64,000 nt of DNA from Pedobacter cryophilus (lineage in GTDB: Bacteria; Bacteroidota; Bacteroidia; Sphingobacteriales; Sphingobacteriaceae): assembly GCF_005116455.1 (NCBI RefSeq), contig NZ_SWBP01000009.1, positions 1-64,000 on the forward strand. Direction: 5' to 3'. Below are positions 34,577-43,175 of the stretch, piece by piece. Made by a program: the position numbers and the translations under genes. The first letter of the stretch is position 1; each line of letters starts with the position of its first letter. A model generated the notes under the pieces. That model was not told the origin of the DNA. It did not search any database and saw nothing but the letters and a program-made list of their open reading frames with translations.

Positions 34577-34939
34577 ATGCAGTTATTAGCCCTTATTTCT
34601 TTAGTCATCTCCTCCTTCTTTTTACAGCAGGATACCATTTACAAAACGGGTAAGGCAACCTATTATGCCAGTAAATTTGAAGGAAGAAGAACCACCAGTG
34701 GAGAAAAATTTCGCAACCATAAATTTACAGCAGCACACAAAACCTTACCATTTGGTACAAAAGTAATCGTTACCAATTTAAACAACGGTAAATCAGTTGA
34801 AGTAGAAATCAATGATCGTGGTCCGTTTGGTAAAGGATTAATGATAGATCTTTCTCAAGCAGCGGCCAAAGAAATTGGCTTGTTTGGGAAAGGCATTGTG
34901 CCGTGTAGAATTAGTTATGTTTTAAAAAAGGCTAAATAA
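34577..34939 (+). CDS. RlpA-like double-psi beta-barrel protein (secreted)
   Basis: Protein of 120 residues with a short N-terminal hydrophobic signal (LLALISLVISSFFLQQ) and one RlpA-like double-psi barrel: GKATYYASKFEGRRTTSGE, TAAHKTLPFGTKVIVTNL and INDRGPFGKGLMIDLS. Aspartate of the NDRGPF motif is in place. RlpA proteins bind or cleave denuded peptidoglycan at the septum; this one lacks a SPOR domain. It is not a lipoprotein, unlike the paralogue at 39470. Confidence 0.85.
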   Translation: MQLLALISLVISSFFLQQDTIYKTGKATYYASKFEGRRTTSGEKFRNHKFTAAHKTLPFGTKVIVTNLNNGKSVEVEINDRGPFGKGLMIDLSQAAAKEIGLFGKGIVPCRISYVLKKAK

Positions 34940-35175
34940 AAACACTCCATTTATATCCAATAACACCCTTTGTTTATAAGTTTCTTGTTTGTTAAAAACT
35001 TATCTATACATATTCCAATTTCATGTTCTATTTTTGAAATAGTTCTTTAACAAGGCTTGTTCAGGTATCACATTTTTATGAGCTTAAACTAAAATATAAC
35101 CATGTTTTAGTCGAAAAGCATAAAACACAACGTAACGCTGTTTGTCCGGTATCGGATTCAAAATTAACAGACAGG

Positions 35176-35208
35176 AAATCAATATTTTACTTTCGTAAAT
35201 ATTGATTT
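35176..35208. promoter_or_regulatory. 12-base perfect inverted repeat in the nrd leader
   Basis: AAATCAATATTT (35176-35187) and AAATATTGATTT (35197-35208) flank nine bases. It may be an operator for a regulator or an RNA hairpin. It lies 160 bases before nrdB. Confidence 0.45.
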
Positions 35209-35302
35209 AACCTATAAACAGACGTGATTTTGAAACCAAATGAACAAAGACTTGTTAAAACTTTCACCTAAAAGGTATTGATCAATTGAAGCATTAAACT
35301 GT

Positions 35303-35331
35303 TTTGGTAACAGATTATTTAAATTCTTTTG
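35303..35331 (+). promoter_or_regulatory. Possible proximal promoter of nrdB
   Basis: TTTG (35303-35306), 17 bases, then TTCTTTTG (35324-35331), one mismatch from TAnnTTTG. Initiation would be near 35335, giving a 30-base leader. Confidence 0.4.
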
Positions 35332-35366
35332 TCAATTCCCTAGTGTAGATTTTAAAAATTAAAAAC

Positions 35367-36335
35367 ATGCAACAGGAAGAATTATTACTCAGAGAAAACA
35401 AAGACCGTTTTGTAATCCTCCCCATTAATTACCCCGCTATTTGGGAAATGTACAAACGCCATGAAGCTAGCTTTTGGACTGCCGAAGAAATTGATCTTTC
35501 ATCAGACCAAAAAGACTGGGAGAATTTAAATGATGGAGAAAGACATTTCATCAGTCATATTCTTGCTTTTTTTGCAGCTAGTGATGGCATCGTGAATGAG
35601 AATTTGGCAGTAAATTTCATGAGTGAGGTTCAACTTCCTGAAGCTCGTTGTTTTTATGGTTTCCAAATTATGATGGAAAACATTCACTCAGAAACCTATG
35701 CATTGTTAATTGATACCTACATTAAAGATACCAAACAAAGAAACCATCTTTTACATGCCATAGATACGGTTCCATGTGTGCAACGCAAAGCACAATGGGC
35801 TCTTAAATGGATTGAGAATGGAAGTTTTGCACAACGTTTAGTAGCTTTTGCAGCTGTAGAAGGTATTTTCTTTAGCGGAAGTTTTTGCTCTATCTTTTGG
35901 TTAAAAAAACGTGGCTTAATGCCAGGCTTAACTTTTAGTAACGAGTTAATCTCACGCGACGAGGGAATGCATTGCGAATTTGCTTGCCTGCTTTACGGAA
36001 TGTTAGAAAACAAGCTAAGTAAAGAGGAAGTTTATGACATTATTAAAGAAGCAGTAAGTATCGAAAAAGAATTTGTCACAGATGCTTTACCAGTAGATTT
36101 AATTGGAATGAACGCCAGATTAATGCAGCAATATATTGAGTTTGTTGCGGATAGATGGGTAACAGAATTAGGCTATCCATCCATTTACAATGCTACAAAT
36201 CCATTTGATTTTATGGAATTGATCTCCCTACAAGGAAAAACCAATTTCTTCGAAAAAAGAGTAGGCGATTACCAAAAAAGCGGAGTACTAAACAGCGTAG
36301 AAGACCAAGGCTTTTCACTAGATGAAGATTTTTAA
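35367..36335 (+). CDS. nrdB: Ribonucleoside-diphosphate reductase, beta subunit (class I)
   Basis: Diiron radical subunit of 322 residues that supplies the tyrosyl radical for making deoxyribonucleotides. Iron ligands are visible in [19 protein letters not shown] (EARCFYGFQ with E and later ENIHSE) and in [15 protein letters not shown]. The C-terminal tail, SLDEDF, is the typical peptide that docks on the alpha subunit. Normal length. It is first in the nrdB-nrdA order, the reverse of Enterobacteria but common in Bacteroidota; nrdA begins 80 bases later. Confidence 0.95.
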   Translation: MQQEELLLRENKDRFVILPINYPAIWEMYKRHEASFWTAEEIDLSSDQKDWENLNDGERHFISHILAFFAASDGIVNENLAVNFMSEVQLPEARCFYGFQIMMENIHSETYALLIDTYIKDTKQRNHLLHAIDTVPCVQRKAQWALKWIENGSFAQRLVAFAAVEGIFFSGSFCSIFWLKKRGLMPGLTFSNELISRDEGMHCEFACLLYGMLENKLSKEEVYDIIKEAVSIEKEFVTDALPVDLIGMNARLMQQYIEFVADRWVTELGYPSIYNATNPFDFMELISLQGKTNFFEKRVGDYQKSGVLNSVEDQGFSLDEDF

Positions 36336-36339
36336 ATAA

Positions 36340-36405
36340 GAAACAAGATTTAAGTATCATTAGCAAGACCAATCTTGATACTTGATACTCACTACTTGAT
36401 ACTAA
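36340..36405. repeat. Low-complexity word repeat (CTTGATACT) between nrdB and nrdA
   Basis: AAGTATCA and TGATACTT face each other across about 16 bases, followed by further copies of (A/C)TTGATACT. The spacer can form alternative small hairpins and resembles slippage-prone Sphingobacteriaceae intergenic words. Confidence 0.45.
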
Positions 36406-36415
36406 ACCAAAAGAA

Positions 36416-38785
36416 ATGTTTGTAATAAAAAGAGACGGCAGAACAGAATCTGTAAAGTTTGATAAAATCACTTCAAGAATTGAGAAACTAAGCTACAGCT
36501 TAAATCAACATTTTGTAGATCCAGTAGAGGTAGCTAAAAAAGTAATTGATGGTTTATATGATGGAGTAACCACTTCAGAATTAGATAATTTAGCAGCAGA
36601 AACAGCCGCTTCTTTAACTACTCGCCACCCAGATTACGCTATTTTAGCTTCTCGTATTGCGGTTTCAAACCTTCATAAAAACACGTTAAAATCTTTTTCA
36701 GATACCATGAGATTATTGCATGGTTATCATGATGTAAAAACAGGTAAAGCAGCTTCAATGATTGCTGATGATGTGATGGAAATCATCAATGCAAACGCTG
36801 ATTTGTTAGACAGTACCATTATTTACGATCGTGATTTTAGTTTCGATTATTTTGGTTTCAAAACATTAGAGAGATCTTATTTATTGAAAGTAAATGGTCG
36901 TATAGCTGAGCGTCCTCAGCATTTGTTCATGAGAGTGGCTGTAGGTATTCATAAAAACGATTTGGAAAGTGCCATCAAAACCTACGAATTGATGAGTGAG
37001 CGTTGGTTTATACACGCAACACCAACCTTATTTAATGCAGCAACACCTAAGCCTCAAATGTCTAGCTGCTTTTTAGTAGCGATGAAAGATGATAGCATAG
37101 AAGGTATTTATGCAACTTTAACACAAACCGCTAAAATTTCTCAAAGTGCAGGTGGTATTGGTTTAAGTATTCACAACGTAAGAGCAACAGGTTCTTACAT
37201 TAGCGGAACAAACGGAACCAGTAACGGTATTGTGCCAATGCTTAAGGTATTTAATGATACCGCTCGCTATGTAGATCAAGGTGGTGGTAAACGTAAAGGT
37301 GCCTTTGCTATTTATTTAGAGCCTTGGCATGCAGATATTTTTGATTTCTTAGACCTGAAGAAAAATCATGGTAAAGAAGAAAACAGAGCCAGAGATTTAT
37401 TTTATGCTTTATGGATTTCAGATTTATTTATGAAAAGGGTAGAAGCTGATGGAAATTGGAGCTTATTTTGCCCGCATGAAGCACCCGGATTAGCCGATTG
37501 CCACGGAGAAGAATTCGAGAAATTATATGAGCGTTATGAGCAAGAAGGAAAAGCTCGAAAAACCATTAAAGCTCAAGAATTATGGTTTGCCATTTTAGAT
37601 GCACAAATAGAAACCGGAACGCCTTATATTTTATATAAAGATGCTGCTAATAGCAAATCTAATCAGCAAAATTTAGGGACAATAAAGAGTTCAAATTTAT
37701 GTACCGAGATTATGGAGTACACCTCTCCAGATGAAGTTGCAGTATGTAATTTAGCCTCTCTTTCTTTACCTAGATATATCAGCAATGGCACTTTTGATCA
37801 TAAAAGGTTATATGATGTAACTTATCAGGTTACGCTTAATTTAAATCGCATTATTGATAATAATTATTATCCGGTAATAGAAGCTGAATATTCTAATTTA
37901 CGTCATCGTCCAATTGGTTTAGGTGTACAGGGATTAGCAGATGCTTTTATGCTTTTAAAATTGCCTTTTGAAAGTGATGCGGCTAAAAAATTAAATACCG
38001 AAATTTTTGAGACCATCTATTTTGCATCTATGCAGGCATCTGCAGATTTAGCAATTAAAGAAGGCGCTTATGAAACTTTTAAAGGTTCTCCTTTATCTGA
38101 AGGGAAATTCCAATTTGATTTATGGAATGTTAAGCCTGATACAAAACGTTGGGATTGGGAAAAATTGAAAGTTCAGGTGATGAAAACTGGTGTGCGTAAC
38201 TCGTTATTGTTAGCGCCAATGCCAACAGCATCAACCTCTCAAATTCTTGGAAACAACGAATGTTTTGAACCTTATACTTCAAATATTTATACCCGTAGAG
38301 TTTTAAGCGGTGAGTTTGTGGTTGTAAATAAGCATTTATTAAAAGATTTAGTAGAATTAGGCTTATGGAATAATAAAATGAAAGAAGCCATTATTTTAGC
38401 TAACGGCTCTGTTCAAAATATTGATACCATTCCTGCTGCCATAAAGGAATTGTACAAAACAGTTTGGGAAATCAAAATGCGTAATATCATTGATATGGCT
38501 GCTGATAGAGGGGCTTATATTTGTCAATCTCAATCTTTAAACTTGTTTATCAATGCGCCATCTGCATCTAAACTAACTTCTATGCACTTTTATGCCTGGA
38601 AAAAAGGTTTAAAAACCGGTATGTATTATTTGCGTACTCAAGCTGCGGCACAAGCAGTAAAATTTAGTGTGCAAAGTCAAGCTGTAAAAGAGATAGATCC
38701 AGTTATTCAGCATGATGAGGTTGAAGTGCCTTTAGATGGACAAAGTTGCAGCATGGAAGACGGTTGTCTTTCTTGCGGATCATAA
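36416..38785 (+). CDS. nrdA: Ribonucleoside-diphosphate reductase, alpha subunit (class I)
   Basis: Catalytic subunit of 789 residues reducing ribonucleoside diphosphates. It starts with an ATP-cone ([20 protein letters not shown]), so activity should be inhibited by dATP. The active-site cysteines lie in MSSCFLVAM and in [22 protein letters not shown], with [19 protein letters not shown] and [14 protein letters not shown] typical of class Ia. The C-terminal redox pair is CLSC in [11 protein letters not shown]. Normal length. Confidence 0.96.
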   Translation: MFVIKRDGRTESVKFDKITSRIEKLSYSLNQHFVDPVEVAKKVIDGLYDGVTTSELDNLAAETAASLTTRHPDYAILASRIAVSNLHKNTLKSFSDTMRLLHGYHDVKTGKAASMIADDVMEIINANADLLDSTIIYDRDFSFDYFGFKTLERSYLLKVNGRIAERPQHLFMRVAVGIHKNDLESAIKTYELMSERWFIHATPTLFNAATPKPQMSSCFLVAMKDDSIEGIYATLTQTAKISQSAGGIGLSIHNVRATGSYISGTNGTSNGIVPMLKVFNDTARYVDQGGGKRKGAFAIYLEPWHADIFDFLDLKKNHGKEENRARDLFYALWISDLFMKRVEADGNWSLFCPHEAPGLADCHGEEFEKLYERYEQEGKARKTIKAQELWFAILDAQIETGTPYILYKDAANSKSNQQNLGTIKSSNLCTEIMEYTSPDEVAVCNLASLSLPRYISNGTFDHKRLYDVTYQVTLNLNRIIDNNYYPVIEAEYSNLRHRPIGLGVQGLADAFMLLKLPFESDAAKKLNTEIFETIYFASMQASADLAIKEGAYETFKGSPLSEGKFQFDLWNVKPDTKRWDWEKLKVQVMKTGVRNSLLLAPMPTASTSQILGNNECFEPYTSNIYTRRVLSGEFVVVNKHLLKDLVELGLWNNKMKEAIILANGSVQNIDTIPAAIKELYKTVWEIKMRNIIDMAADRGAYICQSQSLNLFINAPSASKLTSMHFYAWKKGLKTGMYYLRTQAAAQAVKFSVQSQAVKEIDPVIQHDEVEVPLDGQSCSMEDGCLSCGS

Positions 38786-38808
38786 TACAAAAACATCAAA
38801 TTTTTAAA

Positions 38809-38843
38809 TAGGCCTTTAGCGTAAGCTTTAGGCCTTTTATTTT
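38809..38843 (+). terminator. Probable terminator of nrdA
   Basis: AGGCCT-TT-AGC and GCT-TT-AGGCCT form a stem with a small internal loop, followed by TTTTATTTT. It lies about 25 bases after the nrdA stop. Confidence 0.65.
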
Positions 38844-38849
38844 AGAAAT

Positions 38850-39065
38850 ATGGAGTATACAAAACATGAGATTATTGCCTGTGAGCGTTGTGGCCAAAAG
38901 ATAGAATGTAAAGCCAACAACTATACCCAATGTCAATGTTCGCAAGTTCAATTGAGTTTAAATGAAGTACAATATATTTCTGAAAACTATGAAGGATGCA
39001 TGTGTGCAAAATGTTTACTAGCGTTAAAGGAAGAATATCAGGCCACATTAAAACTTACGTTATAA
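38850..39065 (+). CDS. Cysteine-rich CWC family protein
   Basis: Small protein of 71 residues with six or more cysteines in two clusters: ACERCGQKIECKANNYTQCQC and GCMCAKCLLAL, the layout of the CWC family (probable zinc-binding). No signal peptide. Its ATG lies seven bases after the nrdA terminator and it precedes msrB by 26 bases, so it may be cotranscribed with it. Role unknown. Confidence 0.75.
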   Translation: MEYTKHEIIACERCGQKIECKANNYTQCQCSQVQLSLNEVQYISENYEGCMCAKCLLALKEEYQATLKLTL

Positions 39066-39091
39066 TTTTACGTTTCTTTTAAAAGAACATT

Positions 39092-39454
39092 ATGGAATAC
39101 AATAAACTCACCCCCGAAGAAGAATATGTGATTTTACATAAAGGTACTGAAAGACCTTTTGCTGGAGAATACACAGATTTAAAAGAAGCCGGAACTTACG
39201 TTTGCAGGCAATGTAACACACCGCTTTATCAATCTGATGATAAGTTTGATTCTCATTGTGGATGGCCAAGTTTTGATGATGAAATTCCCGGCGCAGTAAA
39301 AAGGATTCCCGATGCTGATGGTAGAAGAATAGAAATTGTTTGCGCTAATTGCGGTGGGCATTTAGGCCATGTTTTTGAAGGAGAAAGGCTAACATCAAAA
39401 AACACTCGTCACTGCGTAAATTCCTTAAGTATGAAGTTTATCCCAAAAGCTTAA
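39092..39454 (+). CDS. msrB: Peptide-methionine (R)-S-oxide reductase
   Basis: Cytoplasmic repair enzyme of 120 residues reducing methionine-R-sulfoxide in proteins. Zinc is held by two CxxC pairs ([11 protein letters not shown] and [12 protein letters not shown]); the substrate-binding motif is SHCGWPSFD, and the catalytic cysteine is in [12 protein letters not shown]. Single-domain, normal length, not fused to msrA. Placed between the CWC protein and an RlpA lipoprotein. Confidence 0.93.
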   Translation: MEYNKLTPEEEYVILHKGTERPFAGEYTDLKEAGTYVCRQCNTPLYQSDDKFDSHCGWPSFDDEIPGAVKRIPDADGRRIEIVCANCGGHLGHVFEGERLTSKNTRHCVNSLSMKFIPKA

Positions 39455-39469
39455 ATTAATTTCACTTCT

Positions 39470-39826
39470 ATGAATACGAAAATTCTTGTTTTGATGTGGA
39501 TGATTTGTGCAATTTTTGTAGGATGTAGCCCCAAAACTATTCAAACAGGGAAAGCATCTTATTATGCTGATAAATTTAACGGGAGAAAAACTGCATCAGG
39601 AGAGATATTTAGAAATTCTAAATTAACAGCAGCCCATAAAACCTTGCCTTTTGGAACAAAAGTTAAGGTGACAAATCTTAAAAATGGTAAAACAGTGAAG
39701 GTTGTAGTTAATGATAGAGGACCTTTTGTAGCAGGTAGAATTATTGATTTATCTAAAAAAGCAGCCGGTAAAATAGCTATTGATAAAGAGGGTGTAGGTA
39801 ATGTTAAAATTGTTTACAAAAAATGA
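39470..39826 (+). CDS. RlpA-like lipoprotein
   Basis: Protein of 118 residues with a lipoprotein signal (ICAIFVGCSPK, lipidated cysteine about residue 19) and a double-psi barrel: GKASYYADKFNGRKTASGE, TAAHKTLPFGTKVKVTNL, VNDRGPFVAGRIIDLS. Close paralogue of the 34577 gene, from which it differs mainly in its membrane anchoring. No SPOR domain. It would act at the outer membrane on septal peptidoglycan. It begins 15 bases after msrB. Confidence 0.87.
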   Translation: MNTKILVLMWMICAIFVGCSPKTIQTGKASYYADKFNGRKTASGEIFRNSKLTAAHKTLPFGTKVKVTNLKNGKTVKVVVNDRGPFVAGRIIDLSKKAAGKIAIDKEGVGNVKIVYKK

Positions 39827-39828
39827 AA

Positions 39829-40119
39829 TTATTGAGGTAAAAACTTCTTTTCTACATAGAATGGACCAAAAGGTAGTACTGAGCAAAACACAGTAATAGC
39901 TAAAATTTTAAAGCTCCAGTTTAGTTTTTCATACATATAATAGGCTCCTATTACATAAAGAACAAATAAAACGCCATGTCCCATTCCTACAACTTTTACC
40001 ATTTCTGGATGTCCAAATAAGTATTTTAAGGGCATAGCGATAAAAAGCAATAGCAAAAAAGAAATAGCTTCTAAAGTACTGATGATTTTAAATATCCTGA
40101 TTTGTGAATTTGAGGTCAT
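39829..40119 (-). CDS. DUF3817 membrane protein
   Basis: From the ATG at 40119 the protein has 96 residues with three membrane segments (about 13-30, 45-65 and 72-90). ISTLEAISFLLLLFIAMPLK and GHGVLFVLYVIGAYYM are typical of DUF3817, which is related to the integral membrane part of some symporter-associated proteins; function unknown. A TATCTTTG box on the reverse strand at 40146-40139 lies 20 bases upstream and supports this start over a TTG at 40140. It converges on the RlpA gene with two bases between stops. Confidence 0.8.
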   Translation of the reverse strand: MTSNSQIRIFKIISTLEAISFLLLLFIAMPLKYLFGHPEMVKVVGMGHGVLFVLYVIGAYYMYEKLNWSFKILAITVFCSVLPFGPFYVEKKFLPQ

Positions 40120-40441
40120 TGAATCTTTGATTTTGGGCAAAGATAATGCTTAAGCTTTGTGGAGAATGGTTTTTAAGGTATAATCAATGTCAAATTTGCA
40201 GAAAAAGGCTATTGCTGTCCGTCGAGTGAAGCGTAAGCGCTCTACGGATTAGAAAATGGAAAGGAGTCTTCCGACTCCTTAAATGAAATACATTATAAAT
40301 TATGATTTATAAACTGAAAATCACAAAACAGTAATTTGTAAGGCGGTGATAAAATGCCTTTTCTTGTGATTTCAAACTCCTACTTCTTAAAGCGAGAATT
40401 TGAAATCACAAGAGTTTTAAGACAGATTTAACTACAAATCA
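40120..40441. other. Intergenic region with three hairpins
   Basis: No gene seen. Inverted repeats: 40219-40248 (CCGTCGAG... CTCTACGG), 40261-40280 (AAGGAGTC-TTCC-GACTCCTT), and 40363-40376 with 40399-40412, where CTTGTGATTTCAAA and TTTGAAATCACAAG match perfectly over 14 bases. The last may end the OmpA-family transcript, though no T-run follows. Confidence 0.5.
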
Positions 40442-41689
40442 TTATTTTCTTACACTAACAGATACATGACGATCTAAAGCTCTTTCAGCATCAGGAGCAG
40501 TAGCCGCAGCTTTTGCAAATTGAGAACCATAACCTTCGGCATCAATAATTTGGGAGCCAACGCCTCGTTTTTCTAAACCTGCTTTTGCTGCATTTGCCCT
40601 ATCTTGAGAAAGTTTTTTATTGCTTTCTGGATTTCCTAAAGCATCTGTATAGCCACCAATTTTAAGCTTTGCATCAGGGAAAGCTTTTAATATTTCGGCA
40701 AGATTATCTAACTGATTTTCACTTGCAGGAAGTAAAGTAGCTTTTCCTATATCAAAGTTTAGGTTATCAAAATTAAACCATTTTTCTTTGAGCTCTTCAT
40801 CGCTCATTGCTTTCCAATCGCTGTTTAAAAAAGCAACTAATTGATCTTCAATTCCTCCTTTAAAAGCGTCTAACTCTTTTCCGTTAGGTAATTTTACTTT
40901 TACAGGAATGGTAGTTACAGCAATTGAAGGAGCCGAAATTTCGGGGATGATTACATTACTCGTATCATTTATGTTAGTGGTGTCTGCAGGTTTATTGCAA
41001 GTTCTTAAAAAGAAGAAAAGTCCGGCAATTATAGCAATAACAAGTATTAAAGGGATTAACCATTTAGAGCTTCCGTTTGGCTTATCTGCTATATGAAGCG
41101 TTCTATCGGCAACAGAAGATTTTACATTTGAAGCCATAGATGATGCTGTGCTCCCTAAAGCACCAAGCCCAAACATGCTGGTTAAAGAAGATAATCCAGA
41201 TGGCATTGCACCCATAATATGATCTTTTTGGGAAGAAATAAAATCAGTTAATCCGCTGGAATTTAAGTTGTTTTGTTCGGCATGTTTACCTAAAAGACCC
41301 ATGATTGCAGGAATACCCATGTTAAATAATGATCCTGCTGAAGAGTCCTTTATACCTGCAAAATGGGAAATTTTGCTGATGATATTCGACTGGTTACTCC
41401 CAAATAATTGAGATAGGATGTTTCCTCCTTTGGTTTCGTGGCTCTTAAGATTGCTCAATGTTGGAGATGGTGAAAGGGTGGTAGAAGCCGCTTTAGCCAT
41501 AGTAAATACACTATTTGCACCATCGGTACTATCTGTAGCATGGCTTAAAACACCAGCTAAACTTGTTGGGACTATTGCAGATAATGCTTTAGAAATTCCC
41601 GAACTACTTTCTCCTAAAGAGGAAGAGGCTTGATTGATAAATTCGCTGCTAAAATAATTTTTTGCAGTTTCTACTAAATTGTAAGACAT
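40442..41689 (-). CDS. DUF937-OmpA family protein
   Basis: From the ATG at 41689 the protein has 415 residues. The N-terminal 200 residues are DUF937-like, rich in Ser/Ala/Gly (SYNLVETAKNYFSSEFINQA, GIPAIMGLLGKHAEQNNL). One membrane segment follows (WLIPLILVIAIIAGLFFFL). The C-terminal OmpA domain carries KIGGYTDALGNPESNKKLSQ and RALDRHVSVSV, which bind peptidoglycan. The N-terminal part would lie in the cytoplasm and the OmpA part in the periplasm. DUF937 has no accepted role. An upstream frame to 41713 adds eight residues and is not preferred. Confidence 0.82.
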   Translation of the reverse strand: MSYNLVETAKNYFSSEFINQASSSLGESSSGISKALSAIVPTSLAGVLSHATDSTDGANSVFTMAKAASTTLSPSPTLSNLKSHETKGGNILSQLFGSNQSNIISKISHFAGIKDSSAGSLFNMGIPAIMGLLGKHAEQNNLNSSGLTDFISSQKDHIMGAMPSGLSSLTSMFGLGALGSTASSMASNVKSSVADRTLHIADKPNGSSKWLIPLILVIAIIAGLFFFLRTCNKPADTTNINDTSNVIIPEISAPSIAVTTIPVKVKLPNGKELDAFKGGIEDQLVAFLNSDWKAMSDEELKEKWFNFDNLNFDIGKATLLPASENQLDNLAEILKAFPDAKLKIGGYTDALGNPESNKKLSQDRANAAKAGLEKRGVGSQIIDAEGYGSQFAKAAATAPDAERALDRHVSVSVRK

Positions 41690-42086
41690 AGGTAATGTGT
41701 TAATTGTGAACAATAAAATTCAAAGCAATTAGCTATCAAAAGAAGCACCTATTGTTTTAAAATACAGAATAATGGATACTGGGTTTACATAATTTTTTTA
41801 ATGAAAAAATGATGTTTTAGTGGGATTTGATGAAATTGAGCTTGTTTTTAATTTGTTTAAGCTGATAAATGGAATGAGTAGAATTGTGTTGTAAATGCAC
41901 AAATGCTTAAGCTTTTACAAAGATGGAACGTTGTTTTTAGCCCTGATAGAAACGGATACCGGCAAAGAGGCTAAAGCCGAGCGAAAGATAGTGCGAAGGG
42001 GTGCAGTATGAGTGTATAGCAGGAAACAAGTTGATGAGAAGCACTGGCTTTGTGCTTCTCAAAAAACTAAAATGGGGAATAAATTT
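41690..42086. other. Intergenic region containing a dispersed repeat
   Basis: About 400 bases without a gene. The left half is AT-rich and should contain the promoter of the OmpA-family gene. The right half is GC-richer and holds the repeat at 41938-42035 and a hairpin at 42042-42066 (GAGAAGCAC / GTGCTTCTC). Confidence 0.45.
41938..42035 (+). repeat. Dispersed Bacteroidota intergenic repeat
   Basis: TTTAGCCCTGATAGAAACGG at the left and GTGTATAGCAGGAAACAAG at the right match my memory of an intergenic element common in Flavobacteria and Sphingobacteria (AGCCC-GAT-GAA-CGG ... GGATAGC-GGAAACAG). The middle is variable. No coding potential. Confidence 0.5.
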
Positions 42087-43172
42087 CTAGATACTATTTA
42101 TTGCTCTCCACCATTTTGTAGTTTTATTAGCTTCATTAAAGTGTAGCAACTCGCCAATTTGTGGGGTATAAATGTCTATTTCTGTGTTTTCTGATGCTAT
42201 TAAAGCTCTTTCTATTGGTTCTGTCCAGGGATGAAATGCTAAGCTAAATTTGCCCCAATGTACAGGAATTAGTTTTTTAGCATGGAGTTCGCTTGCTGCT
42301 TTAATCATTTCTTCTGGCAATAAGTGGATTTTTGGCCAATCTCTACCATACTGTCCGCACTCTAAAATGGCTAAATCAAAAGGTCCGTGTTGTTCACCAA
42401 TCAATTTAAAATGTTCATCATAACCAGAATCACCACCTAAATAAATTTGTTGTGTAGCAGTTTTTAAAATAAAGGAGCTCCATAAAGTATTTCCTCTTTT
42501 AAATTTACGACCAGAAAAATGACGAGCAGGAGCAGCGGTGAATTTTAAACCTTCAAAAGAAAATTCTTGGTCCCAGTCTAAGGCGGTGATTTTCTCTGTA
42601 GAAATTCCCCAATGTTTTAAATGCGCATCAACACCTAATGAAGTTAAAAAATGCTTGGTTTTTGGGATCAATTTTCTAATCGCTTTTTCATCTAAATGGT
42701 CATAATGATCATGAGAGATGAGTATTAAATCTATCTCCGGAAAATCTTCTGCTTGATAATTGTGCGTAGCAGGATAGGGCTTGCCAAAGATTGGAACTGG
42801 CGAAGCGTTGTGAAAAACAGGATCGACCAAAATTTTCTTTCCATCAACCACCAAAAGGTAAGACGAGTGCCCAAACCAAATAAGATAAGGCTCTGTGGAG
42901 TTGATTTGTAATAAATCTGTCTTAATAACCTCAACAGGCTGGTTTGGTGTGTTGTTTTTAGGCTTGGTTAGTAAATCTTTAATCAGTTCAAAATAAGATG
43001 CACCAGGGCGCATCACTTCTGTTAATGATTGATTATGGAAAACGCCATCTCTAAAGTTTTTAGAATGATTTAAATCCTCTTCCTTAGGCTCGGCACCAAA
43101 AACGGAGGTATTTAAAAAAGAAAGGACAAAAAAAGCAATTACGGCTATTGCTAAGCCAATATACATGATCAT
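42087..43172 (-). CDS. MBL-fold metallohydrolase, NAPE-PLD-like
   Basis: Protein of 361 residues with an N-terminal membrane anchor or uncleaved signal (about 1-20) and a metallo-beta-lactamase fold. The metal motif is LISHDHYDHLDE (HxHxDH), preceded by ILVDPVFHNASP and followed by AAPARHFSGR, LGGDSGYDEHF and PVHWGKFSLAF, the pattern of the N-acyl-phosphatidylethanolamine phospholipase D branch (UlaG-like relatives are shorter). Possible lipid phosphodiesterase; substrate not determinable. Three bases separate it from the dehydrogenase gene upstream, so they share a transcript. Confidence 0.85.
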   Translation of the reverse strand: MIMYIGLAIAVIAFFVLSFLNTSVFGAEPKEEDLNHSKNFRDGVFHNQSLTEVMRPGASYFELIKDLLTKPKNNTPNQPVEVIKTDLLQINSTEPYLIWFGHSSYLLVVDGKKILVDPVFHNASPVPIFGKPYPATHNYQAEDFPEIDLILISHDHYDHLDEKAIRKLIPKTKHFLTSLGVDAHLKHWGISTEKITALDWDQEFSFEGLKFTAAPARHFSGRKFKRGNTLWSSFILKTATQQIYLGGDSGYDEHFKLIGEQHGPFDLAILECGQYGRDWPKIHLLPEEMIKAASELHAKKLIPVHWGKFSLAFHPWTEPIERALIASENTEIDIYTPQIGELLHFNEANKTTKWWRAINSI

Positions 43173-43175
43173 ATT

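Larger units (their letters stand above)
34940..35366. other. Long leader region upstream of nrdB
   Basis: A 427-base gap with no convincing gene. It contains a TATTTTTG box at 35029-35036, a small palindrome AACAAGGCTTGTT near 35050, and a perfect inverted repeat at 35176-35208. No B12-riboswitch or NrdR-box pattern was recognised. A structured leader controlling nrdAB is possible. Confidence 0.4.

Noticed and set aside
34940-35366. Cobalamin riboswitch or NrdR boxes upstream of nrdB
   Set aside because: Neither the conserved B12 box nor paired NrdR-type boxes could be seen, and class Ia enzymes do not need B12.
42042-42066. Hairpin GAGAAGCAC/GTGCTTCTC as an intrinsic terminator
   Set aside because: On the forward strand it is followed by A, and on the reverse strand the T-run precedes the stem, so it lacks a terminator's U-tract on either strand.
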